In this document: one piece after another, positions 55,311 to 63,735 of the stretch
Numbering within the stretch: position 1 is the first letter of the stretch
Layout: every line of letters starts with the position of its first letter
DNA from: Planctomycetaceae bacterium
GTDB lineage: Bacteria; Planctomycetota; Planctomycetia; Pirellulales; Pirellulaceae
NCBI GenBank assembly: GCA_007694185.1
Contig: RECD01000100.1
Coordinates: forward strand, 62,001-126,000
Direction: 5' to 3'
DNA length: 64,000 nt
Program-made: the position numbers and the translations under genes
Notes under the pieces: model-generated
Databases searched by the model: none
Told to the model about the DNA's origin: nothing
The model's input: only the letters and a program-made list of their open reading frames with translations

Positions 55311-58300
55311 ATGTCCGCTCCGTCGCCTTCGTCATCTCTACGCGACGCGCTGCATCAAGTCGTGAGTTACCTGAACTTCTCCAGCGGCACGTCCGATCCC
55401 AAGACGCTCGCCGGCTGGGATCGGTTGTTCGCCGATGCCGCCGCAGGTGAGCCGCTGGCGGGGCCGCCGGCGTGGCTGGTGATCCGCCAATGGTTGGAAG
55501 AGACCGCGGCCGATTTGGCGGAGGCTTCGAATCGACCAGGGCATTACGAGCAAGCCTTCCGGATGATCCGGCTGATCTTCAGCAAGGCCCTGCCTGCCTA
55601 CCTTGATCGCCACAAGGATCTGCTGTTCCACCAACCCCCGGAACAGATCTTCACCGGGTTCTTCATCGGCCGTGTTGCCGAGCGGGTCCTGCAGGCGTTG
55701 CCCCAGCATCCCGCCGGTGCCGAGCCGCAGCAGCCCGAAGGGGACGAACCTCAGCGGCCCGATGGCTCCGAACCGGGCGGGACCGGTGTCCCGTCGCCCG
55801 ATCGCCAGATCATCGCCGAGGCGCTGTCGCGACTGGATGATTACGTCGGCTACCGCCCCTTGCCGCTGCTCGACAAAGCCCCCGGGATGCCCTACCCGGG
55901 TGAATGGGTTCGCCCGGTACCGCTTTACATCACCGGTGCGGGGGTCACCAGCGGCCCCTACTGCGAGATCGTCACGCGTGCGCTGGAAGCGCTCCGCGGC
56001 ACCGACCCGGCAATCTTGCAAGCGGCTTCTTTCGATCCCCAGCGGCTGGCCGAATTGTCCTTCGACCCCCGCGCCTACGATTTCGACCATCCGGTCCACC
56101 GGCGGGCCAACTTCATCTTCGGCGAGTGGGACCCGCACCACATCGACTCGCAGGGCCGCTACGACCGCTATGTGGTCCGGCAAGTCGTTTTGGTGGCGCT
56201 GCTCGACCGGGTCCGCGAGGACTGTGGGCCGGAGATGTCGGCGGAGGAGTTGCTCGAGGAAGCCGCCGGTGTGCTCGCGGGCACCATCCTGATGGGGTGT
56301 GGGATCAGCGGTTGGGGGCCGACGGCCTATTCCAGTGACGTGACGCTCAAGTCGCTGATGGACCCGATCGCGACCTACCGCGACGAGTTCTATCACGACC
56401 TGATCGGGCGGCTGTCGACCCGCCACCAGCAGCGGTTGCGGAAGGAGATGCGGATCCGTCGACAGCCCTTTGGCGCGGCGCGTCAACACCTGAATGCTTC
56501 GCTCGCCCAACTTCGGGCGAAGCAGTTGCAGCATGTCCAGTTGGCCCGTATCTACGCCCGGATGGGCTATCCGGACGCCGCTCAGAAGCAGGCCGACGCG
56601 GTTCCGGTCACCTCCGCCCGGCTGATGTGCCGGATCGATTGCCTGATGTCGGGCGGGCTCCGTAGCCTGCGCGCCGGCGACTTGGCGGCGGCCTCCCTCA
56701 TCCCCGAGCAGGTTTTCGGGCTGCTGCTTCGGGCGGTCGATTGTGGGGCCTGCGTCGATCCCTGGAATATCCTCTATTTCGCTGGGAACTTCAGCCTCTT
56801 TCCGGGCCCGGAGCACAGCGTTCAGGACCATCGCGTCGATGACCTGGTCCAGTTGGTCGAACAGCATTTTGGGTACATGGCGAGGGTGTGGAGCGAAGCG
56901 GCGGCGCGCGACGACGAAGCGGTCGATTCTCGGATCGATCGTCAGTTCGAACTCGCTTCGAAATGGTGGCGAAAGTATGCGGCTCATACGGTGGAGGCGG
57001 TGGAGGCCGTCGATCCGGCGGAATCTTACGAGTCGGCTAAACGTGTGGCACGGGCCTTGCGGCTGTGGCATCGCGGTGGGGCCGCTGCCGGGGACATCGG
57101 TTTCTGGGCGCCTCACGCGGAACTGTTCGATTCGCCCCGAGCCTACGCGTTGGTCATCGGCTCGTTGCTCGATCGCCGCGATTTCGTCGCTTCGATGGCG
57201 TTGCTGATCCATTGGCTCGAGAACGCCCCGCGAATCGGGTTGAGGTTGGGTGGTAGTTCGCTGCCGCTGTTGGCGGTCCGGTGGTTGGTGCGTCTTCGCG
57301 CCGCGGCGGGGATCGGAACGGACGACACCGCAGTGATCGCCTGCCCTGTGGGCGCCGCCGAGGAGGAGTCGGTCTCACCCGATCGGGCCTGGGCGTTGGC
57401 CCGAAAGTTTCTCGATTACCTTGAGGCCAACGCGGAGTCCTTTTGGGCCGCACCGACCTTTGCTCTCGTCAAGCCGCGGCGTGAACCTCGTGACTGGGAT
57501 GCCGAATTGACGGCCAGTGGCAGCCGGGACGACGGGGACGAACCCGCGGGGCCCGATGACCCAGATGAGGACCCCGAATCACAGGATTTGTTTCGGGCGG
57601 CATACGAGGATGTCGTCTATCAGGACACCACCGACGACGGCCACGAAGGGGCGGTGTTCGGCGCGACCGGCTCTGAGGCCGAGCAGAGCCGAGACGATTT
57701 GGAAGCCGAATCGAAGCGACTGGTCGAGCACCTGATCTTTTTGGAATCGCTGGCGCGAATGTGGGCGATCGCTGCCGATATTGGTCACGCCGGCGGGGCG
57801 GAACTTGGCGCGGCGGCTAAGCCGCCCGCAACCCAGGCCGATCCCCAGCCGGATGGGGACGACCCCGTTTCGGACGCGACCCCTGCCCCGCGCGATTTGT
57901 TGGGGCAGGAGCGATTTGAACAGCGTCTAGCCGCTTTCACCGGATGGACGACCCGGGCCGCCGAGAATCGCCAGGGGCTGTTGGAATTGCTCGACGCCGT
58001 CCGTGGTTATCGGGTCGCGCCGCAGGGGTCCGACAACGACGCGATGCGAGATTACGATCGTCGCCGGATGCTCCGGGATACTTTGTTGGAGCGGATCATC
58101 GGGACGGCGGTCGAGATGTCCGACGCCCGACGGATCCTCACCGGCGTCTTGCTGGCCTACCGCCAGCGGCACCCGGATCTGGCCGGTGAGCCGACCGATT
58201 CGATCCCCGCGATGGGGACCGATGATGCCGTCGCCGTGCAGATGTTCGCCGCACTGATCGCCGGCGACCACGATTCGGCCCGCCGTCAGTTTCCGGCGAC

Positions 58301-59612
58301 GCTCGCTTCCCTTCGCAAAGCGAGTCTGCTGTATATCCCGCTGTCCCGTGGTGGCGACCCGGTCAAGATTTTTGCAACCCGATTGCGGCAACGGATGTTG
58401 CACCACCTGCTGCACCGCATGCCGCGTCGCGGCCTGTTCGTGGAAGCGTGTCGCTTGGTCGAGGCGGCCCGGTTGATGGAGCAACACAATCCGATCGGAA
58501 TGGGCGCCGTGACCGAGTTCGACGGGCTGTTTCGCATCGGTTTCCGTTCCTTGGTCACCTCGCTGGTCGCCACGGTCCGTGCTTGGCCGGAGAGCGATTC
58601 CGGCAATCGGACCCAAGAGCTGATCTCGATGTTGGAATCGTTGACCGAGACGATGTTGTCGAGTTGGCTGGCTCACAGCCAAACGCTCCGGCTCTCCTCA
58701 TTAGAACTCGTTGCCGACGACCGCAGTTGGGAGCAATTGGTCTCGTTCATCCGCCGCTACGGCGACCCCCTGTTCACTCAAGGGTTTTTGAAGCTCTCCA
58801 ACGTCCGGGCGATTCTCCATCAGGGTGTCGGCCACTGGATCGAGACGGTGTTGCGATCCGAACAAGAAGTCAGCTCGATCGCCCTGTTCGAGGACATCGT
58901 CGCCGGTGACTTGAGTCGGGCGGAGGCGGAGAAGTGGTTGTCGTTGGTGTTCGAATCGATCCTGGACCACCATGCCGAGTTCCTCGATTACAACAGCACG
59001 ACGACGCAGAGTGATCGGGGCGACCTGATTTACATGTTCCACGACTTTTTGCGGTTGCGGGTCCGTTACGACCGTGTCGCCTGGAACCTGAAGCCCGTCT
59101 TTTTGGCTCACGAAATACTGGTTCGAAATCGTCTCGATTCCGCCGCCGACATTTGGCGGCATAGCCTGTCCGAGCGGATCGGGGGGAAGGCTGAGGTCTA
59201 TGTCGGCAAACTTCGTGAGCTCCAGCGTGAGTACGCGATGCGGATGCCGACCGTGGCCGACCGGATCCTCGAGCGGTTTGTACAACCGATGACGATCGAT
59301 CGGATGCGGTCCCTGGTCGAACCGGCAACGCGGGATGCCGAGGCGAACCTGCCGAGCGAAGCTTTTGATCTGTTGGAACGCGAAGCCAGCTTGCTGACCC
59401 AGCACCCTACCGGGGTCGGTATCGACATGCCGGTCTGGCTGGCGGCGCTCGACGAAGAAACCGAAATGGTCGCCAAGCGGCAAGGCGGGAACGAGGTCGA
59501 TGTGATGTCGCTGGTCACGATGCCGATCCGCCCGCTAGGACGCGACGACTTGCAGGCCCAACTCGCTTTGGCCCGGCGTCAAGGCCGCCGATTGCCCTTC
59601 ATGGGTCACTGA
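55311..59612 (+). CDS. Very large conserved-looking hypothetical protein
   Basis: 1,433-aa protein that I do not recognise. It lacks a signal peptide, membrane helices and identifiable catalytic motifs. It is probably mainly alpha-helical with repeated Ala/Leu/Arg-rich helices (AFRMIRLIFSKALPAYLDRHK, QLAELSFDPRAYDFDHPVHRR). An acidic low-complexity segment (DDGDEPAGPDDPDEDPESQD) lies at about 740-800, between N- and C-terminal folded halves, and the C-terminal half (SIALFEDIVAGDLSRAEAEKWL) is also helical. Codon use matches neighbours. Position 6 codons after the H1-like gene suggests co-transcription. TTG 55269 is an alternative start, ATG 55311 is preferred. The 3' end overlaps the CPBP gene on the other strand by 14 nt. 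Confidence 0.6.
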   Translation: MSAPSPSSSLRDALHQVVSYLNFSSGTSDPKTLAGWDRLFADAAAGEPLAGPPAWLVIRQWLEETAADLAEASNRPGHYEQAFRMIRLIFSKALPAYLDRHKDLLFHQPPEQIFTGFFIGRVAERVLQALPQHPAGAEPQQPEGDEPQRPDGSEPGGTGVPSPDRQIIAEALSRLDDYVGYRPLPLLDKAPGMPYPGEWVRPVPLYITGAGVTSGPYCEIVTRALEALRGTDPAILQAASFDPQRLAELSFDPRAYDFDHPVHRRANFIFGEWDPHHIDSQGRYDRYVVRQVVLVALLDRVREDCGPEMSAEELLEEAAGVLAGTILMGCGISGWGPTAYSSDVTLKSLMDPIATYRDEFYHDLIGRLSTRHQQRLRKEMRIRRQPFGAARQHLNASLAQLRAKQLQHVQLARIYARMGYPDAAQKQADAVPVTSARLMCRIDCLMSGGLRSLRAGDLAAASLIPEQVFGLLLRAVDCGACVDPWNILYFAGNFSLFPGPEHSVQDHRVDDLVQLVEQHFGYMARVWSEAAARDDEAVDSRIDRQFELASKWWRKYAAHTVEAVEAVDPAESYESAKRVARALRLWHRGGAAAGDIGFWAPHAELFDSPRAYALVIGSLLDRRDFVASMALLIHWLENAPRIGLRLGGSSLPLLAVRWLVRLRAAAGIGTDDTAVIACPVGAAEEESVSPDRAWALARKFLDYLEANAESFWAAPTFALVKPRREPRDWDAELTASGSRDDGDEPAGPDDPDEDPESQDLFRAAYEDVVYQDTTDDGHEGAVFGATGSEAEQSRDDLEAESKRLVEHLIFLESLARMWAIAADIGHAGGAELGAAAKPPATQADPQPDGDDPVSDATPAPRDLLGQERFEQRLAAFTGWTTRAAENRQGLLELLDAVRGYRVAPQGSDNDAMRDYDRRRMLRDTLLERIIGTAVEMSDARRILTGVLLAYRQRHPDLAGEPTDSIPAMGTDDAVAVQMFAALIAGDHDSARRQFPATLASLRKASLLYIPLSRGGDPVKIFATRLRQRMLHHLLHRMPRRGLFVEACRLVEAARLMEQHNPIGMGAVTEFDGLFRIGFRSLVTSLVATVRAWPESDSGNRTQELISMLESLTETMLSSWLAHSQTLRLSSLELVADDRSWEQLVSFIRRYGDPLFTQGFLKLSNVRAILHQGVGHWIETVLRSEQEVSSIALFEDIVAGDLSRAEAEKWLSLVFESILDHHAEFLDYNSTTTQSDRGDLIYMFHDFLRLRVRYDRVAWNLKPVFLAHEILVRNRLDSAADIWRHSLSERIGGKAEVYVGKLRELQREYAMRMPTVADRILERFVQPMTIDRMRSLVEPATRDAEANLPSEAFDLLEREASLLTQHPTGVGIDMPVWLAALDEETEMVAKRQGGNEVDVMSLVTMPIRPLGRDDLQAQLALARRQGRRLPFMGH

Positions 59613-60294
59613 CCGCCGGTCCGGATTCTGCCAGCCGGCGACGGCGTGAGTCGAGCAATTGGACGGCATCGTATGCCGCATGGGCGACGATCGCGATCAA
59701 CAGGTTTTCGGTCCAGATCACAACCCAGCCGAGGTAGATCCCCATCAGCGTGGCCAACACGACGTAGATCGGCGTTACCGGATGCATCAGCCCGAACACC
59801 AAGGCGCTACCGATCAAGGCGACCGCCAACCGCACCGGCGTAGCCGACTCGAGTGGCCCGATCCACCACGCCATCAGCCAGCCGCGGACCAGCAATTCCT
59901 CGCCGACCCCCGCCGCGATCGAGATCGCGATCAGCTCCATCGGCCGGAGGCTTAACAGCGTCGCGACCAGCGGCGAGCGGTCGAGTTCGTGGAGTTCACG
60001 GAGCGGTGCCCAATCGATCCGTTGCAAGGCCTCCACCACCACAATCATCGGCAACGCGGCCAACAGCCCCCAGCCGGACGCTACCAAAATCGGCCACGCC
60101 TGGCCCGGTGCGAGTTCCGGGAGCCAGCGCCGGACGTCGACACCGGTCAGCCAGCCGAGGAACAGGGCGACAAAGCCGAGCCCCAGTTCGATCAGTATCG
60201 CGTTGCGGAACACTTCGTCCGCATCCCCGGGAACCCTCGGCGGGGCATCCGGCAGTCGCGTTTCCTGATCGTCGTTCGGGTGGGGGGCACTCAT
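59599..60294 (-). CDS. CPBP family intramembrane metalloprotease
   Basis: 231-aa membrane protein of the CPBP (CAAX protease/bacteriocin-processing, Abi) family. Conserved motifs: E132-E133 with R137 in GEELLVRGW (EExxxR), H171 in VFGLMHP (FxxxH), and H205 with D209 in HAAYD (the HxxxN/D motif). About six helices, including LIELGLGFVALFLGWLTG and WPILVASGWGLLAALPMIVV. Members cleave prenylated or signal-type peptides or act in immunity to bacteriocins. ATG 60294 is used; the frame to 60453 includes sequence in the divergent region. 3' end overlaps the opposing large gene. Confidence 0.88.
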   Translation of the reverse strand: MSAPHPNDDQETRLPDAPPRVPGDADEVFRNAILIELGLGFVALFLGWLTGVDVRRWLPELAPGQAWPILVASGWGLLAALPMIVVVEALQRIDWAPLRELHELDRSPLVATLLSLRPMELIAISIAAGVGEELLVRGWLMAWWIGPLESATPVRLAVALIGSALVFGLMHPVTPIYVVLATLMGIYLGWVVIWTENLLIAIVAHAAYDAVQLLDSRRRRLAESGPAVSDP

Positions 60295-60482
60295 CTCGCT
60301 TCGCCAACGGGTCAATTGAGCCGGGGTGGGGGAAACGATAGATTGACAGCCCGTCGGCTCCAGGAAAACCGGTTGATCCCCGACGGGCTCCCGACGCCGA
60401 TGGCCTCGCCAACCGTTGGACCCATGCGGCGTCGGTCCCGGAACGAATCGCAAGGGGCAATCCGCGGGTTGTCAAAATCTTC

Positions 60483-61487
60483 ATGGCACAGTGTCTGGTC
60501 AGCTTCGGCGCTAACTTGGGGGCCCGAGAAACGGTGATCGCCCAAGCCGCTCGCGAACTGGCGAGACGTCCTGATGTAGCCAATTTTCGTGCCAGCCGCT
60601 TGTATGAAACCCCACCGATCGGTGGTCCGAGCGGTCAAGAGCCCTTTCTGAATGGGGTCGCCGCGTTCGACACCACCGCCGATGCCCGTCAGGTGTTGGC
60701 CTGGTTGCAAGACCTAGAAACCCGACTGGGACGTCAGCGTCGGCATCGCTGGGGGGCGCGAGCGATCGATCTCGATGTGGTTCTGCACGGCCGGCTGATC
60801 GGCGGGGCCAGCGACCTCACCGTCCCGCATCCGCGGTACACCGCGCGGCGATTTGTCCTTTTGCCTGCTTGCGACGTGGCGGCGGAATACCTAGATCCGC
60901 GGTTCGGTTGGACGATCGCGCAGCTCTGCCGACACCTCGAATCCGGAAGCCCCTCGCTCGCCCTTACCGGCTGCGATGTCGCGACCCGATCCGAACTTTG
61001 TCGACTGTTGACCGAGCGATATGGGCTGCGGACCTTCGCCGAGCCACCCTTGCCCGCGCCGATGACTGTGCGGGCCAACGCCCCCTCACCCGTTGCCGCA
61101 GACTTTGTTGACACACGGCCGGCCGAAAATTTCCTGCCCCCGTCGTGCCTTTTTCCGCCCGAAGGTGACGCCCCGTGGGTTTCGGCTTTTGTCCCGCCGT
61201 TGCCGCCACTCGTTTTGCAGAACGAGAACGGTGCGAAGGCGATCGAACGGATTTTACAGGCGGGAAGCTCGGTCGCTTTCCCCCGACTGATCGCCCGGGT
61301 CCGGCGGACCCGCGAGCAAGAACGCTGGCCGGCACCCCACCAGATCTGGCCTTCCTCCGGTCGCTGGCCCGAATACCGCTTGGAGTTCGAGGACCTCGAC
61401 TGGGCGGCTGGGGAAGTCCGCTCCGCGCTCGATTCGATGCGGTGTCCCACCCTGCCGATCACCCCGGATGGCTGCTGGTGGGTTTGA
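60483..61487 (+). CDS. folK: 2-amino-4-hydroxy-6-hydroxymethyldihydropteridine pyrophosphokinase with C-terminal extension
   Basis: FolK pyrophosphorylates 6-hydroxymethyl-7,8-dihydropterin with ATP in folate synthesis. Residues 1-150 contain the family pattern: CLVSFGANLGARETVIAQAAREL, ETPPIGGPSGQEPFLNGVAAF, the ATP-binding GRQRRHRWGARAIDLDVVLHG and VPHPRYTARRFVLLPACDVAAEY. The remaining about 180 residues (from about SALDSM-containing end back to EPPLPAPMT) are an extension of unknown function, longer than usual FolK (160 aa). Start ATG 60483 lies 188 nt from the divergent CPBP gene. Confidence 0.88.
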   Translation: MAQCLVSFGANLGARETVIAQAARELARRPDVANFRASRLYETPPIGGPSGQEPFLNGVAAFDTTADARQVLAWLQDLETRLGRQRRHRWGARAIDLDVVLHGRLIGGASDLTVPHPRYTARRFVLLPACDVAAEYLDPRFGWTIAQLCRHLESGSPSLALTGCDVATRSELCRLLTERYGLRTFAEPPLPAPMTVRANAPSPVAADFVDTRPAENFLPPSCLFPPEGDAPWVSAFVPPLPPLVLQNENGAKAIERILQAGSSVAFPRLIARVRRTREQERWPAPHQIWPSSGRWPEYRLEFEDLDWAAGEVRSALDSMRCPTLPITPDGCWWV

Positions 61488-61822
61488 GTTCGGGGCGACA
61501 AGTTTCGAGCCTGCTAGCGACTTTTCGAATCGGCCGGTCCGTTCGCTGCTGCACACGTGGGTTGTGACGATGGCTGCGACGGTCGACCTGAGTGGCGCGT
61601 CCTTGCGGAAAGTAGCGAGGATGAGCGAAGCGAGCTCTGGTGCTGATGCAGCGGCTGATCCCGAGGAAACGTCTATGCTCGTCGTCCGGCGCCGCATCCG
61701 TTTTGTCGTCCGCCGTCGATCGAACGCCGAAGACTGAATCTACGAGACACGATCGTCGCGGGCTGACCAGCCTTCGGATCGTGTCGAGAACCCCTCGACT
61801 TTCGTTTGCCGGTTTTTTGAGC
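61488..61822. other. Gene-free stretch between folK and a small gene
   Basis: 335 bases. A 9-bp perfect inverted repeat near its right end is listed separately. The left part contains only small ORFs that I judge spurious (the 90-residue plus-strand frame 61468-61737 has no homology and overlaps folK). No promoter could be named with confidence. Confidence 0.5.
61746..61785 (+). promoter_or_regulatory. Inverted repeat upstream of small gene
   Basis: GACACGATC (61746-61754) and GATCGTGTC (61777-61785) are perfect 9-bp arms around 22 nt, with inner GGCT (61761-61764) / AGCC (61769-61772) able to stack a second stem. The repeat lies 38 nt before the ATG at 61823. Candidate operator or leader hairpin. 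Confidence 0.4.
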
Positions 61823-62143
61823 ATGGCCCAAAAAGACACCTTCAGGATCGTGACGCGAGCCGCCGACGGTTCTCTGTTGATCCGAGATTATCCGAGTCTC
61901 GAACCGCTCATGCACTCCTACCATCAGATCGGGGTGGATGATTGCAGCACGGACCTCGGCTTGCGGGGGATGCCGGTCTTTCGCGGCCTGGTCGGGCCGA
62001 TGCCCGAGGGGAAAAACGTGGTTCGCTACGAAACGGGAGAAGTCTTCGAGATGCTGACGAAGGAGTGGGGCTTAGCCAAGCCACGGAAACGTCAGCGGGC
62101 TCCCGCCGCCAGCGGCTCGAAAAAAGTCGGCGCCTCCATCTGA
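61823..62143 (+). CDS. Small hypothetical protein
   Basis: 106-aa protein that I do not recognise. The first 75 residues look folded (TFRIVTRAADGSLLIRDYPS, HSYHQIGVDDCSTDLGLRGMP, VFRGLVGPMPEGKNVVRYE), the last 30 are basic and Ala/Lys/Arg-rich. No signal peptide, membrane helix or catalytic motif. ATG 61823 is used because upstream in-frame sequence is Arg-rich and lies in the gene-free gap. No neighbours clearly belong with it. Confidence 0.55.
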   Translation: MAQKDTFRIVTRAADGSLLIRDYPSLEPLMHSYHQIGVDDCSTDLGLRGMPVFRGLVGPMPEGKNVVRYETGEVFEMLTKEWGLAKPRKRQRAPAASGSKKVGASI

Positions 62144-62602
62144 CTCCTCCTCCGTGCCACGCTCAGCTCTCGGCTGAGACCGGCTCCTACTGAGTATACA
62201 TCGGGTTCGTTTCGGAAATCCCGCCGGGTTCTCTTGTGCGTCCACAACCCGGACCGAACGAGCCAGTCGGACGCGCGTCGCCAGGCTGCTCCGCCTCCAG
62301 CAGTCGGATCAGGGTGGCGCGCGATGGGCTCGGAGGTTTCGTTCTCCGGTTGATCCGTGACTGAAGTCGACTCACCCGCGACTTCATCAGCGGATCACTC
62401 TCCCAGCCGGGGAGCGAAACCTCCTCCCCCGACCGCGTTTTGCTTGAGTTAATCGCGGTGGGATCGTCGGCTCCGGCTTCCCAGCCCTTCACGGCTGGCT
62501 AAGATAGAAGAAATCGGGTCGCTGGCGCGGCGGTTTTTCCCGCCTTGCTGTAACTTGTCGGAGCTGCGTGACCGGATGCCTAATGAATGCAGGGATGGCG
62601 GG
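62144..62602. other. Gene-free stretch containing a long imperfect hairpin
   Basis: 459 bases between the small gene and the kinase gene. It holds the 62332-62424 hairpin, a small stem CTCAGC (62162-62167) / GCTGAG (62173-62178) 18 nt after the previous stop (candidate terminator, no T-tract), and CCAGCC (62481-62486) / GGCTGG (62493-62498). A 101-residue ORF on the minus strand spans the hairpin and looks spurious. Confidence 0.55.
62332..62424. repeat. Long extended hairpin element
   Basis: An outer 18-bp stem (GGAGGTTTCGTTCTCCGG, 62332-62349, with CCGGGGAGCGAAACCTCC, 62407-62424; 16 Watson-Crick and 2 G-U pairs) encloses GATCCG (62352-62357) / CGGATC (62391-62396) and GAAGTC (62363-62368) / GACTTC (62380-62385). 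The 93-nt element lies in a gene-free region and could be a structured RNA, a MITE or REP-type element, or a processing site. The G-U pairs lie on the rightward transcript. Function unknown. Confidence 0.7.
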
Positions 62603-63727
62603 ATGAGGACGCAATCGACGACCCGGCACGAACCGTACCCTACGTTGACCGCTCACGGCACCGCCGTTCGGGAAACCGACGAGAAGCTGCTGGCCGCCTA
62701 CAAGCAAACGCTCCAGGGGCACAAGCTGAGCTGGACCGGTCACTATCACCTGCGAAAGCTGCTCGGGCGGGGTGGCCAAGGCGAGGTCTATCTCAGCGAA
62801 TACCGGGGGACGGACGAGTTCACCCTGCCGGTTGCGATCAAGATTTTTTCACCCGAGCGGTACCCGTCTGCTAGGCGCTACGACGAGGCGATGGTCCGGA
62901 TCGCCCGGATCGCGGCCCGGATCGCCCTCATCCAGCATGACAACGTGCTCGACGTGCAGAACTTCTTCGAGCGCGATCGGATCCGGCTGATGATCATGGA
63001 ATGGGTCGACGGGTACGATCTCCGTCGACTGGTGATGCCCGACTGCTTGCGAGCCCTGGAGGGGCGTGTCACGTCGCGACGTTGGCGGTACATCAACGAA
63101 GTGATCCTGACCGATGGCCCGGTCCAGTCCCGGTTCAAGGCAGGCGTTGCCGTCGCCATCGTCCGCGAATGTCTCGGCGCCTTGGCTGCCTTGCATCGCG
63201 AAGGGATCGTTCACGGCGACGTCAAGCCCGCGAACATCATGCTGAAACGAACCGGACACGCCAAACTGATCGACATGGGTTCGGCGCTCGATTTCAACAA
63301 TCCCCCCCGCGATCGGGATTGCACACCACTCTATGCGGCCCCCGAATTGCTCGAAAATAACGAGATTTCGCCACGCAGCGACCTGGCCAGTGCCGGATAC
63401 GTGTTGATCGAGTTGCTCAGCGGTCAGAATCCCTTTGCCGGTAACCTTAATTTTCGCGAGCTGCTCGAAGCCAAACGTGAATTGCCCCATCGGCTCGATC
63501 AACTGTTGCCCGACGAGGTGCTGCGCAACGAATTGTTGATGAACTTTCTCCGCGGCTTGATCGCTCCCGATCCGAACCGGCGATTTCCGAGCGCCGAGGC
63601 AGCTGAGTTGGTCGACCAGGGTGCCGCCGCATTCCAGCGCCAATTGATCATGGGTAACATGGCGACGGAATACGACAACGACATCCGCGTCTGGCTTGAA
63701 GAATTACGGCATCTTGAGATCGGTTGA
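62603..63727 (+). CDS. Ser/Thr protein kinase
   Basis: 374-aa cytoplasmic Hanks-type kinase. The Gly loop is GRGGQGEVYL, catalytic Lys80 in VAIKIF, the HRD motif appears as HGDVKPANIM with Asp206, the metal-binding DFG is DMG (Asp224) and the APE motif is AAPELLE. The substitution of Arg by Gly in HGD and of Phe by Met in DMG is common in bacterial kinases and does not necessarily abolish activity. A C-terminal tail of about 60 residues (LVDQGAAAFQRQLIMGNM) has no named domain. ATG 62603 is chosen with AGGGA upstream; TTG 62555 is possible. It starts after the long hairpin and precedes the IMPase gene by 8 nt. Confidence 0.88.
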   Translation: MRTQSTTRHEPYPTLTAHGTAVRETDEKLLAAYKQTLQGHKLSWTGHYHLRKLLGRGGQGEVYLSEYRGTDEFTLPVAIKIFSPERYPSARRYDEAMVRIARIAARIALIQHDNVLDVQNFFERDRIRLMIMEWVDGYDLRRLVMPDCLRALEGRVTSRRWRYINEVILTDGPVQSRFKAGVAVAIVRECLGALAALHREGIVHGDVKPANIMLKRTGHAKLIDMGSALDFNNPPRDRDCTPLYAAPELLENNEISPRSDLASAGYVLIELLSGQNPFAGNLNFRELLEAKRELPHRLDQLLPDEVLRNELLMNFLRGLIAPDPNRRFPSAEAAELVDQGAAAFQRQLIMGNMATEYDNDIRVWLEELRHLEIG

Positions 63728-63735
63728 CCGCACAG

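Noticed and set aside
55338-57212. 624-residue minus-strand ORF over the giant gene
   Set aside because: No domain, Arg/Gln/Pro-rich composition. The plus-strand frame is longer, uninterrupted for 1,433 codons and has normal amino-acid balance.
62187-62492. 101-residue minus-strand ORF over the long hairpin
   Set aside because: It spans the inverted repeat and lacks a ribosome-binding site or any recognisable domain.
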